From the NCBI GenBank assembly GCA_031841125.1, contig CM063107.1, positions 61,763,814-61,827,813 of the forward strand: DNA of 64,000 nt, written 5' to 3'. How positions within the stretch are numbered: position 1 is the stretch's first letter; each line of letters begins with the position of its first letter. Made by a program: the position numbers and the translations under genes. This DNA is from Acanthococcus lagerstroemiae. Lineage: Eukaryota; Arthropoda; Insecta; Hemiptera; Eriococcidae. The notes under the pieces are model-generated. The model saw nothing but the letters and a program-made list of their open reading frames with translations. It was not told the origin of the DNA and searched no databases. Shown here in pieces: positions 36,501 through 40,722 of this stretch.

Positions 36501-39087
36501 GTGTGCTAATACAAGGAGAGATGGTTAGAATGATACCGTTTACAGATAACATTGCAATAGTGGAAAGAAGTAAAGAAGAACTAAGGGAAACATTTAAAAA
36601 GTTCTATAAAAAAATGAAAATAAAATATAAAATGGAGATAAATAAAATAAAAGTGATGGTAGTCAGTCGATGGAAATAAAATCCAATTAATATAGAAATA
36701 GGAAGTGAAAAAATAAAGGAGGTAAAGGAATTTAAAAACTTGGTAGTCTGATAAAGTAAGATGGAAGAAGTCAAACAGAAATAAAGAATAGAATGGAACA
36801 ACATAGGAAAGAGGACGAGACCAGGAACATACCGGCAGGAGGGCAACTTACCCCTCATGTAGGAATTTTTCACTCAGCAGTATGGAAAATTTACTATTTC
36901 AGTCAGGCGAGTTGAGAAAATCCAACAAGTTAAAAAGTTAAGTTTTTTTATTTTATTTATTTGCCTTGATACTTGGGAATTTTGAGTTGAATCAGTTGGA
37001 AAAATCCAACAGAGGTCAAAAGGTTTTTTTTCTTTTGATACTTTGGGAGTTAGTTGGGACTTACACAATTTTCTCTTCGGTACGTCCCTGGACGAGAGAT
37101 ATTCCGGGCAAAAGAATTTAAAGTAAGACTGAGATTTCTTGAAACGTATACTTGGAGTAGGTCAGAGTATAGATGTGACACCTGGACAATAGGAACACGA
37201 GAAAGAAAAAGGCTAGAAGCTTTTGATATGTAGTGCTATCGGAGAATCTTGAAAATCAAATGGACAGAAAAGATCAGGAATGAGGAAGTATTGAGGCGAA
37301 TAAAAAAGAAAAGAGTCATTTGGAATATAATCATGAGGAGAAGAGTTAAAAGGATAGCTCATAAGACATCCAGGGATATTGGTATTACTGCAAGAGGGAA
37401 TGGTTGCTGAGGGAACGGTTAAAGAACAAATCTGAAAAGGACGGCAAAATAAGCTATGACGAGCAGATAATGCAGGATACAAAGTGTATATCCTTCTCAG
37501 AAATGAAAAGAATAGCACAGGAGGGAAAAAAATGAACCTACTAGTCGAGACACTAAGGACTATATGATTACATGAAGTGAGTATAGAGAGAAGACAAGTA
37601 TTCTAGGTAGGTAGCTGGAATGATATTACCGCTTCGAACTTATTCTCTCCATAAGAACTCCAAGTAGACATTATGAATTACCAGTCATAAAGGCGAAACA
37701 ATTATAATTTTCAAGAATGGGTTCCAAGTTTCTCTTATATATGCTCAGATTATGATGGGGGTAATGCTAGTAAGTTCTAATCGATCCGACGGGACGGGAT
37801 AAAACTCGGTGGGATATATGGCTAACTGTTCAGTTTTTACAAACCTCATTTCAAACCCAAATCAAAATGTGATGTTCAAATATTTCAGCCGGTGGAAGGT
37901 AACATCGAATTTAAAGATGTTCACTTCAGTTACCCAGCACGACCAGACGCCAAAGTACTGAACGGTCTTAGTTTCACTATTGAAGCAGGGAAAACACTAG
38001 CTCTGGTAGGCAAATCTGGCTGCGGCAAAAGTACGACGATCTCATTACTGGAGCGGTTTTACGATCCATGCTCCGGGAATATAGTAAGTTACTCGTGGAT
38101 TAGATTTTTACGCAAAACCGTACGTAGACCAGCTCTGGAAAATAACCTAGCTATGCACCTATAACCTATATCTCTCTATATACTAAAAAAGTAATAGTAC
38201 CTATTTACAGGATACTGACACATTATAATTTTTTCTATACTCCGACTCCAAATCTTAAGCATGTTCGATGTGTTTCAGAAAATTGACGGTTATGATATCG
38301 ATTCGCTGAATCTCTCTCATCTACGCTCTCATATCGGACTTGTCACCCAGGAGCCTGTTCTTTTCAACCAGACAATTCGAGATAACATTGCATACGGAGC
38401 GTTTTCTGAGCAAGCCAATGTCAGCTTCGATGATATTCAGGAAGCTGCAAAAATTGCCAATGTGCATGACTTCATAATGGCCTTACCAAATGTAAGCCCT
38501 GATTTCCAATTTTATCTCATATCTCAACTCAGTCTCACATGAACTGATCAACACAAAAATGATCATCTTTTCAGAGATATGACACAATAGCTGGGGAACG
38601 AGGAGCTCAGTTATCCGGAGGCCAAAAGCAGAGAATAGCAATCGCTAGGGCGTTGGTACGACGTCCCAAAATACTGCTATTGGATGAAGCTACTTCCTCT
38701 TTAGATTCTGAAAGTGAAAAGGTGACGAATCAGCTGACTAAAAAAGACGTTATCCACTTATTGATGAATGCCCTTTTTGAGCATACAAAAAGCAATTCAT
38801 GCATACCTATATTTAATAACTACCTAGGTAGTCTACTTAGTTTCAAGTCAAGTAATGTACGTTTACATTAACAATTGGACTGGTACTTTCAGGAAGTTCA
38901 AGTTGCCCTGGATAAAGCTCGACAAGGGCGAACGTGTATAATAGTAGCACACCGTTTGGCAACAATTCAAGATGCCGATAAAATCTGCGTGATGAGCCAC
39001 GGAAAAATTGTGGAGAATGGTACAAACAAAGAACTATTGGAACTCAAGGGAGATTATTGTAAATTACAACAAAAACAGTTGTTATGA
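4152..39087 (+). CDS. ABCB1-like: ABCB-family full ABC transporter (P-glycoprotein/MDR-like), 23 exons, 5' end missing
   Basis: Exons, all with splice sites: 4152-4196, 4515-4626, 6018-6151, 6729-6915, 9288-9412, 14769-14940, 16536-16760, 16844-17173, 20758-21009, 21098-21246, 21313-21391, 21644-21793, 21898-22044, 22554-22655, 22740-22901, 25009-25212, 27191-27291, 31149-31289, 31714-31870, 37889-38083, 38279-38491, 38575-38721, 38893-39087. Phases agree at every junction; the sum is 3724 nt, i.e. one partial base plus 1241 codons including TGA. Order: TM2-TM6, NBD1, linker, TM7-TM12, NBD2. By family knowledge this is a plasma-membrane ATP-driven exporter of lipophilic compounds and xenobiotics. 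NBD1 has [30 protein letters not shown] and VTHR; NBD2 has [30 protein letters not shown] and VAHR, so both sites look able to work. TM1 and the initiator ATG were not found. The paralogue (Mdr49-, Mdr50- or Mdr65-like) cannot be fixed from sequence alone. Confidence 0.93.
4515..4626 (+). CDS. ABCB exon: end of extracellular loop 1 and TM2
   Basis: Acceptor tttgcag, donor gtgagt. It reads ...[19 protein letters not shown], then a hydrophobic run ending TVFIQ, which lines up with the TM2 segment of P-glycoprotein that ends in YIQ. The exon starts with the last base of a codon and ends in phase 0. Confidence 0.85.
4762..5919. mobile_element. hAT-like non-autonomous element holding a 620-bp palindrome
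   Basis: The termini CAGCCCCGGCGCGAGG and CCTCGCGCCGGGGCTG are perfect 16-bp inverted repeats starting CAG, flanked by catctac at 4755-4761 and 5920-5926 (a 7- to 8-bp duplication). Both facts suit the hAT superfamily. No transposase is present. It lies in the ABCB intron between TM2 and loop 1. Confidence 0.85.
5151..5771. repeat. Long palindrome, arms about 277 bp, 66-bp loop
   Basis: Left arm 5151-5427 and right arm 5494-5771 are near-identical in inverted orientation (for example GACAGGATACACAGCGCGAC against its complement, and the ends CTCAAACAC / GTTTGAG). The open reading frames on both strands here are mirror images of each other and are not genes. The palindrome sits wholly inside the hAT-like element. 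Confidence 0.9.
6018..6151 (+). CDS. ABCB exon: intracellular loop 1 with coupling helix
   Basis: Acceptor tgtttag, donor gtaagt. It begins [20 protein letters not shown] and contains [13 protein letters not shown], the hallmark (I/M)RQ(D/E)xxWFD block of ABCB loop 1, where the coupling helix contacts an NBD. The usual 'GEL' after it is GNL here. It ends in phase 2, completed by the first base of the next exon. Confidence 0.92.
6279..6413. repeat. Short hairpin element with 40-bp arms
   Basis: The inverted arms share AGTACTCGCATACGCCATAC and extend to AAGAAC..CACAAG on the outside. The loop is about 50 bp. It is probably a mariner-type MITE; no clear target duplication was read. Confidence 0.7.
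6474..6555. repeat. (GA)n microsatellite, about 80 bp
   Basis: An uninterrupted GA dinucleotide run inside the intron before the TM3-TM4 exon. The poly-Ser/Leu and Arg/Glu reading frames across it are artefacts of the repeat. Confidence 0.97.
6729..6915 (+). CDS. ABCB exon: TM3 and TM4
   Basis: Acceptor aaaattag, donor gtaaat. It reads [19 protein letters not shown], then two hydrophobic segments ([15 protein letters not shown] and [18 protein letters not shown]) that match TM3-TM4 of the family. It starts with one base of a split codon and ends in phase 0. Confidence 0.92.
7274..7579. mobile_element. TA-flanked MITE, 306 bp
   Basis: The 36-bp terminal inverted repeats begin CTCCATTTCAC(G/A)AAAGAA and continue ACGCCCGAGTTATCAGTG; TA is on both sides (7272-7273, 7580-7581). 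A TA duplication suggests Tc1/mariner-type mobilisation. Non-coding. Confidence 0.75.
7652..7845. repeat. Small inverted-repeat element
   Basis: The ends share (GGAT/GGAC)(A/G)AAAAGATGATCAGGG and its complement near 7818-7840, with a further match in AAAAAT. About 190 bp, non-coding. Confidence 0.55.
7928..8115. repeat. Inverted-repeat element with about 65-bp arms
   Basis: Arms at 7930-7995 and 8050-8115 share (imperfectly) TAGTGGTACTAGTAGGGCAC and AATCATCCGCCATTTTAATT, in inverted orientation. It directly abuts the larger foldback that starts at 8116. Confidence 0.6.
8116..8924. mobile_element. Large foldback element, arms about 285 bp
   Basis: The termini GCTTTCACACTT(C/T)TGGTTTG and their complement are at 8116 and 8924. 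The arms run to about 8400 and from about 8645, sharing GGTTTGTTTACATATATTC and, further in, CCTTGGG/CCCAAGG and GGCCGAAGATTTC/GAAATCTTCGGCC. The roughly 240-bp centre has no recognisable protein. Confidence 0.85.
9288..9412 (+). CDS. ABCB exon: intracellular loop 2
   Basis: Acceptor ggctttacag, donor gtaaga. It encodes [20 protein letters not shown] followed by SFGGQ. This is the strongly conserved AGAVAEEVL..IRTV.AFGGQ block of ABCB proteins, the second coupling region. Ends in phase 2. Confidence 0.94.
10026..10343. mobile_element. hAT-like MITE 'CAGGGACGTACCGA', copy 1
   Basis: The ends CAGGGACGTACCGA and TCGGTACGTCCCTG are terminal inverted repeats. The 8-bp duplication gttctatg (10018-10025, 10344-10351) is perfect. 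The inside carries repeated 'aagTTGGAAAAA.TCCAACA' segments, T-runs and a GTT microsatellite. Related copies: 12154-12456, 36822-37090 and 56972-57280. Confidence 0.92.
12107..12956. mobile_element. hAT-like element, 850 bp, inside LINE B
   Basis: The ends are CAGTGG(T/C)GTGC and its complement (...GCACGCCACTG). The perfect 8-bp duplication attgcaat (12099-12106, 12957-12964) splits the LINE sequence exactly in the RT box. No transposase was seen. It contains a smaller MITE of the CAGGGACGTACC family. Confidence 0.9.
12154..12456. mobile_element. 'CAGGGACGTACCGA' MITE, copy 2, reversed and diverged
   Basis: It runs antiparallel to the other copies: it starts CAGGTACGTACTGAACAG, then tttccattgggggagg, and carries the same TTGGATTTTCCCAACT segments and A-runs. 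The right end is degraded. It is nested inside the 850-bp hAT-like element. Confidence 0.75.
13489..13962. mobile_element. CACTA-like element, copy 1 (474 bp)
   Basis: The ends CACTACACAA and TTGCTGTGTAGTG are inverted; TAA is on both sides (13486-13488, 13963-13965). A CACTA terminus with a 3-bp duplication is the EnSpm/CACTA hallmark. It is homologous along its length to 22071-22468, sharing GATTATATGATTTTAGCTAT and GTCGTCCATGA. It is inserted in LINE B. Confidence 0.85.
14769..14940 (+). CDS. ABCB exon: TM5
   Basis: Acceptor gataacag, donor gtgagt, after a 5.4-kb intron full of LINE and MITE relics. It encodes [20 protein letters not shown], then a hydrophobic TM5 ([16 protein letters not shown]) and a short extracellular stretch ending KPGSVMT, which corresponds to the 'IGQVLTV' start of TM6 in P-glycoprotein. 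Confidence 0.92.
14981..16156. mobile_element. TAATAAGGCCC-type repeat, copy 1 (interrupted)
   Basis: The termini are inverted: CGTAAGGTATGTGAGC then taaataaggccc on the left, and the complement of CCTAAGGTAGGTGAGC on the right. The motif AATAAGGCCC recurs near the ends. It is homologous, in the opposite orientation, to 23243-24003, sharing ATAACTGAAATGATAATCAA and CTCATAAATT/AATTTATGAG. A hAT-like element splits it at 15424. Confidence 0.75.
15424..15835. mobile_element. hAT-like element, 412 bp, nested
   Basis: The ends CAGGGCCG and CGGGCCTG are inverted. The flanks gtaaacca (15416-15423) and gttaacca (15836-15843) are a 7/8 target duplication. It carries 'GCCGCCCCGGGCAGCC' near its right end. 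It splits the TAATAAGGCCC-type repeat cleanly, as comparison with the copy at 23243 shows. Confidence 0.8.
16242..16490. mobile_element. TA-flanked foldback MITE, 249 bp, 45 bp before an exon
   Basis: The arms (about 107 bp) share CTCACATTTGCCATTTT, AGGGCGCAAATA and GCAAAATACTGTAC, then TATCTTTGCTGCGCCT; the loop is about 30 bp. The ends (TA)CATATGAAGG / CCTTCATATG(TA) indicate a TA target. Its edge lies 45 bp upstream of the TM6/NBD1 exon acceptor, so it occupies likely branch-point territory. Confidence 0.85.
16536..16760 (+). CDS. ABCB exon: TM6 and start of NBD1
   Basis: Acceptor tgttacag, donor gtaata; 75 codons. It begins [20 protein letters not shown], the TM6 equivalent, then [18 protein letters not shown]1 starts at [15 protein letters not shown], with the A-loop tyrosine in FSYP. 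An inverted-repeat element (16242-16490) ends only 45 bp before this exon. Confidence 0.94.
16844..17173 (+). CDS. ABCB exon: NBD1 Walker A and Q-loop
   Basis: Acceptor gtttttag, donor gtaagg; 110 codons. It contains Walker [10 protein letters not shown], then [20 protein letters not shown], the Q-loop glutamine in [10 protein letters not shown], and the helical-subdomain start AENISYG. It ends DFIVKFPK. The next intron is 3.6 kb and holds the composite foldback element at 17281-19369. Confidence 0.96.
17487..17923. mobile_element. hAT-like MITE rich in AACGTTA repeats, 437 bp
   Basis: The termini CAGCGATAGCATTCTG and CATTATGCCATCACTG are inverted; the 8-bp duplication ggaacgga is perfect (17479-17486, 17924-17931). 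Inside, AACGTTA/TAACGTT occurs about a dozen times, clustered near both ends. Subterminal transposase-binding repeats of hAT elements are laid out this way. Confidence 0.92.
18230..18310. repeat. Short palindrome within the composite element
   Basis: It is centred near 18258: TACTTAAGTAACCTC followed by its complement GAGGTTACTTAAGTA, with wider matching of (A)AAAAACACTTAAA against TTTAAGTGACTTTTTT. Very short loop. Confidence 0.8.
18405..19205. mobile_element. Inverted-repeat element 'ACTCCCGTAAGAAAAA', copy 1
   Basis: The arms of about 80 bp share GTTAGCAAAAATGCCCGTC (imperfect), CGAACGTATCGACTCCC and GTAAGAAAAA, then GGAGCAAAG. The inside is AT-rich and holds degenerate GTTTTAAA runs. A relative is at 33745-34012. 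Confidence 0.8.
20758..21009 (+). CDS. ABCB exon: NBD1 signature, Walker B and H-loop
   Basis: Acceptor tatgcag, donor gtgggc; 84 codons. It encodes TEVGEIG, signature [15 protein letters not shown], Walker [14 protein letters not shown] with the catalytic glutamate, and the H-loop histidine in VTHRLST. Two departures from consensus are visible: GEIG for GERG in the X-loop, and methionine for the usual arginine after LSGGQKQ. NBD2 of the same protein keeps both arginines. Confidence 0.96.
21098..21246 (+). CDS. ABCB exon: end of NBD1
   Basis: Acceptor cactgcag, donor gtaagt. It begins [20 protein letters not shown], the terminal 'G.I.E.GTHDEL' element that closes an ABC nucleotide-binding domain, then YYSLVTAQ and the start of a hydrophilic linker. 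Ends in phase 2. Confidence 0.93.
21313..21391 (+). CDS. ABCB exon: linker, first part
   Basis: Acceptor attttgcag, donor gtaagt; one base plus 26 codons. It reads [20 protein letters not shown], a charged stretch with no membrane segment. Linkers are poorly conserved in this family, so the call rests on phase, splice sites and position. Confidence 0.8.
21644..21793 (+). CDS. ABCB exon: linker, second part
   Basis: Acceptor gattcag, donor gtagga; 50 codons rich in E, K, N, T and S (for example [18 protein letters not shown]). It is the hydrophilic linker between the two transporter halves, usually phosphorylated in P-glycoproteins. An internal gtaagc could serve as an alternative donor after NN (position 21725) and would shorten the linker in frame. 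Confidence 0.8.
21898..22044 (+). CDS. ABCB exon: TM7
   Basis: Acceptor gttacag; 49 codons. It reads [20 protein letters not shown], then [20 protein letters not shown], matching the TEW..(F)..G......G...P.F..I pattern that opens the second membrane domain. The only donor that keeps frame with the next exon is the non-canonical gcaagg at 22045, a GC-AG intron. The next intron begins with a CACTA-like element. Confidence 0.88.
22071..22468. mobile_element. CACTA-like element, copy 2 (398 bp)
   Basis: The ends CACTACGCAA and TTGTTGTGTAGTG are inverted, with TAA on both sides (22068-22070, 22469-22471). It is homologous to 13489-13962. It begins 26 bp after the GC-type donor of the TM7 exon, so it makes up most of that intron. 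Confidence 0.85.
22554..22655 (+). CDS. ABCB exon: TM8
   Basis: Acceptor ttcaaaag, donor gtaagc; 34 codons. It encodes a hydrophilic lead (LPKHKLFN), then the TM8 segment [19 protein letters not shown], whose Q end corresponds to FFLQ in P-glycoprotein. Phase 0 on both sides. Confidence 0.88.
22740..22901 (+). CDS. ABCB exon: intracellular loop 3
   Basis: Acceptor atttcag, donor gtaagt; 54 codons. It encodes [20 protein letters not shown] and then [12 protein letters not shown], the family's G..LT.RLR...F...LRQ..(S/A)WFD block, followed by GILVNRLA. The tryptophan-leucine-aspartate replaces the usual WFD. Confidence 0.93.
23243..24003. mobile_element. TAATAAGGCCC-type repeat, copy 2
   Basis: It begins ACAAGGTAGATGAGCCCAAT, then aaggcccgg, and ends with tagggccttattatctcaca. 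It is an uninterrupted relative of 14981-16156 in the opposite orientation. No protein was recognised; the TAATAAGG motif recurs. Confidence 0.75.
24004..25008. other. Intron sequence, no feature recognised
   Basis: AT-rich sequence between a repeat and the TM9-TM10 exon. A nine-base G run lies near 24596. The open reading frames have no recognisable domain. The text around 24240 (GATGATGGCATAACACCCG) looks like transposon 3' sequence but cannot be placed. Confidence 0.3.
25009..25212 (+). CDS. ABCB exon: TM9 and TM10
   Basis: Acceptor gctttttag, donor gttagt; 68 codons. It begins [20 protein letters not shown] (TM9), then [16 protein letters not shown] (TM10), with the W-K-L motif between them that is typical of the family. 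It ends HFEKAGQ, the start of loop 4. Confidence 0.94.
25376..25700. repeat. Tandem duplication, period 187 bp
   Basis: The segment starting ATATTTCTTACATGACACAA at 25376 repeats at 25563. Both copies continue TCATCAGCAGAAAAAGTTAA and TCGAAATTTTGCCAGCTGAT. A third, weaker relative of the T-rich joining segment follows near 25820. Confidence 0.85.
26095..26870. repeat. Degenerate TACCGGGTA repeats with a G/T-rich core
   Basis: Two blocks (26100-26340 and 26670-26870) are made of short overlapping units such as ACCGGGTACC, GGTACTAGGTA and TACCTAG, in both orientations. Between them, 26380-26640 is a degenerate GGGGTTTTTTGGGG-like stretch. No coding content is credible. Confidence 0.75.
27191..27291 (+). 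CDS. ABCB exon: intracellular loop 4
   Basis: Acceptor tgtatgtag, donor gtgaga. It encodes [20 protein letters not shown], then [12 protein letters not shown]. This is the conserved A.E.I.N.RTV..L..E..F block containing the last coupling region. Ends in phase 2. Confidence 0.94.
27418..28153. repeat. Nested inverted repeats (two-level foldback) plus an adjacent hairpin
   Basis: Outer arms 27418-27485 and 27959-28025 share ATATTGTTTG and GATCATCCGCCATAT/ATATGGCGAATGATC. Inner arms 27699-27804 and 27838-27939 share TTGCGCTTTGTCGATTGCAA and AAAAGGTTCC. A third hairpin, 28050-28153, has 38-bp arms containing CGCCATTTTCAGT and CTTGGTGC. The reading frames here are mirror images, not genes. Confidence 0.8.
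28275..28441. mobile_element. hAT-like MITE 'CAGGCGCGGAT', copy 1 (167 bp)
   Basis: The right end CAAGTCTGCATCCGCGCCTG matches the start of 56663-56830 in reverse. The left end is TAGGCCCGGATACAGG. The flanks aacagaat (28267-28274) and aactgaat (28442-28449) are a 7/8 duplication. Confidence 0.8.
29096..29240. repeat. Dispersed repeat 'CTGCTCAAAGCGGTGGCGCG', copy 1
   Basis: About 145 bp shared with 41373-41525 and in part with 40723-40772. All begin near TTCGG(A/G)CTGCTCAAAG; two continue CCCTGATC and ATTTACAGGCATA-like text. The part after 'ttacag' reads as an exon-like AYEE... frame in two copies, but no protein is recognised. Confidence 0.65.
29577..30173. repeat. Inverted-repeat element, about 600 bp
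   Basis: The arms of about 45 bp share GTGGCAGTTTCTA(T/C)AAAAA and GGGG(T/C)AACTTTGTC at 29577-29622 and, inverted, 30130-30173. The text AGCTATGTCATAC recurs just outside at 30253. The inside is non-coding. Confidence 0.7.
30391..30545 (+). pseudogene. Fragment of a pogo/Tigger-type transposase N-terminus
   Basis: The frame reads MVHRYKRKT..., then [27 protein letters not shown] and a P-x-S-x-L-R ending. It resembles the psq-type helix-turn-helix that opens pogo-family transposases (basic YKRKT, AL..IR.G.LS...AA..F.(I/V)P.STL). Only about 50 residues remain and no DDE domain was seen downstream. Confidence 0.55.
31149..31289 (+). CDS. ABCB exon: TM11
   Basis: Acceptor attcttgcag, donor gtatgt. 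After REARKQ it encodes [20 protein letters not shown] (TM11) and [17 protein letters not shown], matching the G..L.........F position before TM12. Split codons at both ends fit the neighbours. Confidence 0.92.
31714..31870 (+). CDS. ABCB exon: TM12 and bridge to NBD2
   Basis: Acceptor tttctttcag, donor gtaagt. It encodes [20 protein letters not shown], then [20 protein letters not shown]. The family has A..S....I.......ID..S.EG here; this protein has IDAMSEAG. A 6.0-kb intron follows, filled by a nested LINE. Confidence 0.92.
32094..32775 (+). pseudogene. 5'-truncated LINE of another family inside LINE A
   Basis: It encodes the 3' part of a different endonuclease-reverse transcriptase [21 protein letters not shown], then [20 protein letters not shown] and [20 protein letters not shown], ending at a TAG and a (AAT)n tail near 32752-32768. 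LINE A resumes right after at GGAATTAGTGAAGTGAG. A 5' truncation and a simple-repeat tail are usual for LINE insertion. The relic at 55485-56290 looks related. Confidence 0.82.
33745..34012. mobile_element. Inverted-repeat element 'ACTCCCGTAAGAAAAA', copy 2
   Basis: The arms carry ACTCCCATAAGAAAAACACA and CGGAGCAAAGATCATTATGT at 33770, with the complement at 33907-33970. It is a relative of 18405-19205 with a much shorter centre. It is inserted in LINE A. Confidence 0.8.
34200..34275. repeat. Perfect-arm hairpin, 31-bp arms
   Basis: The arms GAGGAGTTATCTGTCAAAAG then ggcgtctgttc, and the complement, are separated by about 13 bp. A stable stem-loop in the same composite insertion. Confidence 0.85.
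34321..35543. mobile_element. Foldback element with 45-bp arms, holding a pogo-like element
   Basis: The arms share TGTTCGACGCTGGTGAGG then ttcgctagt, followed by GAAAACGTGA; left 34324-34372, right 35490-35541. The pogo-like element 34499-35393 lies between them. The whole is inside LINE A. Confidence 0.75.
34499..35393. mobile_element. pogo-like non-autonomous element, 895 bp
   Basis: The termini CAGCGGGGCAATTCCTGG and the exact complement are flanked by TA (34497-34498, 35394-35395). CAG ends with a TA duplication suit pogo/Tigger. A copy of CCAGGAATTGCCCC recurs inside near 34676. No transposase frame was seen. Confidence 0.82.
35724..35814. mobile_element. 91-bp GC-rich insert with 16-bp direct repeats
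   Basis: The text CATAGAAAGAGAAGAT at 35708-35723 is repeated exactly at 35815-35830. Removing one copy and the 91 bp restores a smooth LINE reading frame. The insert (from gtccctccgg to cccaccgcat) is far GC-richer than the LINE. It has no terminal inverted repeat and no poly(A). Confidence 0.75.
36822..37090. mobile_element. 'CAGGGACGTACCGA' MITE, copy 3, in LINE A
   Basis: The ends CAGGAACATACCGG and TTCGGTACGTCCCTG are inverted. The flanks gacgagac (36814-36821) and gacgagag (37091-37098) are a 7/8 duplication. The same TTGG.AAAATCCAACA segments as in copy 1. LINE A reads on across the pair. Confidence 0.88.
37889..38083 (+). CDS. ABCB exon: NBD2 A-loop and Walker A
   Basis: Acceptor atatttcag, donor gtaagt; 65 codons. 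It begins [20 protein letters not shown], with the A-loop tyrosine in FSYP, followed by Walker [10 protein letters not shown] and [13 protein letters not shown]. Confidence 0.96.
38279..38491 (+). CDS. ABCB exon: NBD2 Q-loop region
   Basis: Acceptor tgtttcag, donor gtaagc; 71 codons. It encodes [20 protein letters not shown], the Q-loop in LVTQEPVLF, then TIRDNIAYG and [10 protein letters not shown]. Confidence 0.96.
38575..38721 (+). CDS. ABCB exon: NBD2 signature and Walker B
   Basis: Acceptor tcttttcag, donor gtgacg; 49 codons. It encodes [20 protein letters not shown] and [18 protein letters not shown]. Unlike NBD1, it keeps the consensus arginines in GERG and after LSGGQKQ. Confidence 0.96.
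38893..39087 (+). CDS. ABCB last exon: NBD2 end and stop
   Basis: Acceptor gtactttcag; 64 codons then TGA at 39085-39087. It encodes [20 protein letters not shown] with the H-loop histidine, then [20 protein letters not shown] and a short tail ending KQLL. ATTAAA at 39242 is a possible variant polyadenylation signal about 155 bp after the stop. Confidence 0.96.
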   Translation, partial: EVQVALDKARQGRTCIIVAHRLATIQDADKICVMSHGKIVENGTNKELLELKGDYCKLQQKQLL

Positions 39088-39954
39088 AAATGAGCTTATT
39101 TGAAGATAATCTGAAAGTATCAGTGTTGTCAGTTTTTATTAGGGAGATGGAAAATATTCCTTCCTTTAACTGAGCGCTGCAAAAATACAATTTTTCCTAA
39201 ATCCACCATTATAAGACTGTATATCTCAGAGGAGTCAATATATTAAAAATACGGTTTATTAGTAACATAGGAAGTTTTTCTTGGCTTTGTGATCAGCTCT
39301 TTGAAGTTATCCAATTAGAATGAATTCCCTTCATGATTTTCCTCTTTGGATTCCTCATACCATATTATAATTGCCCAAAATTTCCCTACTGGATTTTTTT
39401 ATTTCTTTTATAATTTCCTTCTATGATTTTCCTGTATGATTTTTTTTTATTGATGTATTTTCGGCTAGATATTATTAAAAGAAAAGGAAAAGGTACAATT
39501 AGCAAACCCGTTTTTAAAACTACAAAATTTTGCCAGTCGTACTTTCCCTTTTCTTTTGTTCCCTTATTATTTCGTTATATGATTCCTCCATGTAATGTTG
39601 GACATATGTTTCTTTATATAATTTCTCTATGAGATTGTCTTCAATGATTTCTCCAAAAAAGCTCCCTAAATGATTTTTTTAATACAACTTTTCTGTATAG
39701 TTTTCTCATAGATATTCAGATGAGATTTTCCTATTATTTTTCAACGAGTTATTCCATGTCAATTCAAACGGCCGAACACATAGGGCAGGTTCCCAAAAGT
39801 GTGCATGTGACTGTTTAGGCAATATATTCAGAGGCGAAACTTAAATTTCAGTTGAGAGGGGGGAGGTGGAGAAGGAAAATTTGCCGACAAAATTTTCTAA
39901 ACTTGAAAATTCGCCGATTTTTTAATCAAAATATTTTTTAATTGAAAAAAAAAA

Positions 39955-39993
<39 letters not shown>

Positions 39994-40457
39994 CAAACAA
40001 ACTTTCTTAGAAAATAAAAAATTCAAATAAACTGTTTCAAAATTTTCTGACTGCCTAATTATTGGGGGTGTTTCACCCTCCCCCGTAGTTTCGTTCCTGC
40101 AAATGCAGATTGGAACCTTATTCCCCAAGCACTCACATTTGCGCACATGAGCATACCCTATTCTGGGAGGATAAGGTGGACGGATGTTAGGAATACTTGA
40201 GAGGAACACACAACTTCGTTTACACATTGAGGTGGTCGTTGTTTACTCTTGGTGATCTTTTTTTCTGAATTTCCTATGATTCTTCTCCTAAATTGATTTT
40301 CCAAGAAAAACAAATCAAACCAAATCACATTTTAAAAAAAAACTACAAAGTTTCCTGTCGATTGGATTAGGGGAACCCGTGCAAGAAGTTCTCTTTCGTT
40401 CTTATGGTAAAAATACACAGAGTTTTGACTTATGTTCCAGACTAAATTTCCCTCCTA
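39088..40457. other. 3' flank of the ABCB gene, T-rich degenerate repeats and an AAT microsatellite
   Basis: From 39310 to 39740 short units like TATGATTTTCCT recur irregularly. At 39955-39992 there is an (AAT)n run. No gene seen. Confidence 0.5.
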
Positions 40458-40561
40458 TTCGGGCCGTACAGCGTTAGTATCGGCTACTCTTATCAGCGAC
40501 CAAAAGGTGAAATTTTTGACACATGTAGCAAAATTTTGGGATCTCGGATGTACGGCCCGAA
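40458..40561. mobile_element. Tiny TA-flanked hairpin element, 104 bp
   Basis: The ends TTCGGGCCGTACA and TGTACGGCCCGAA are perfect inverted repeats, flanked by TA (40456-40457, 40562-40563). Non-coding. Confidence 0.7.
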
Positions 40562-40722
40562 TATTCACCAGGACCAAAGACCGTAAATTAAACAATAAAA
40601 CATTTGCTATCGGATTCAGCTTGTGACATTGGAAGATAAGTCTTTTGCTTTTCAACTTTTAGCTTTTAATAAAATGTTCAACTTTCTCAAATTTCAGGCT
40701 CTAAGTCAAGCAGAGAATGTAA

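Larger units (their letters stand above)
31930..37560 (+). pseudogene. LINE relic A (endonuclease-reverse transcriptase), nested by at least four insertions
   Basis: It starts just after the TM12 exon. Endonuclease: [13 protein letters not shown] at 32024 continues at [11 protein letters not shown] (32778), then [28 protein letters not shown] and [12 protein letters not shown]. Reverse transcriptase: [11 protein letters not shown] near 35896, [26 protein letters not shown], then [15 protein letters not shown] in place of FADD, so the catalytic box is lost. The 3' end ([17 protein letters not shown], then the shared 3' tail) ends near 37560. Separate inserts: 32094-32775, 33745-35543, 35724-35814 and 36822-37090. 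Many frameshifts and stops; dead. Confidence 0.88.

Noticed and set aside
39780..40105. Possible further hAT-like element (ends near CAGAGGCGAAACT and AGTTTCGTTCCTG)
   Set aside because: The ends match only loosely and the flanking 8-mers do not agree.
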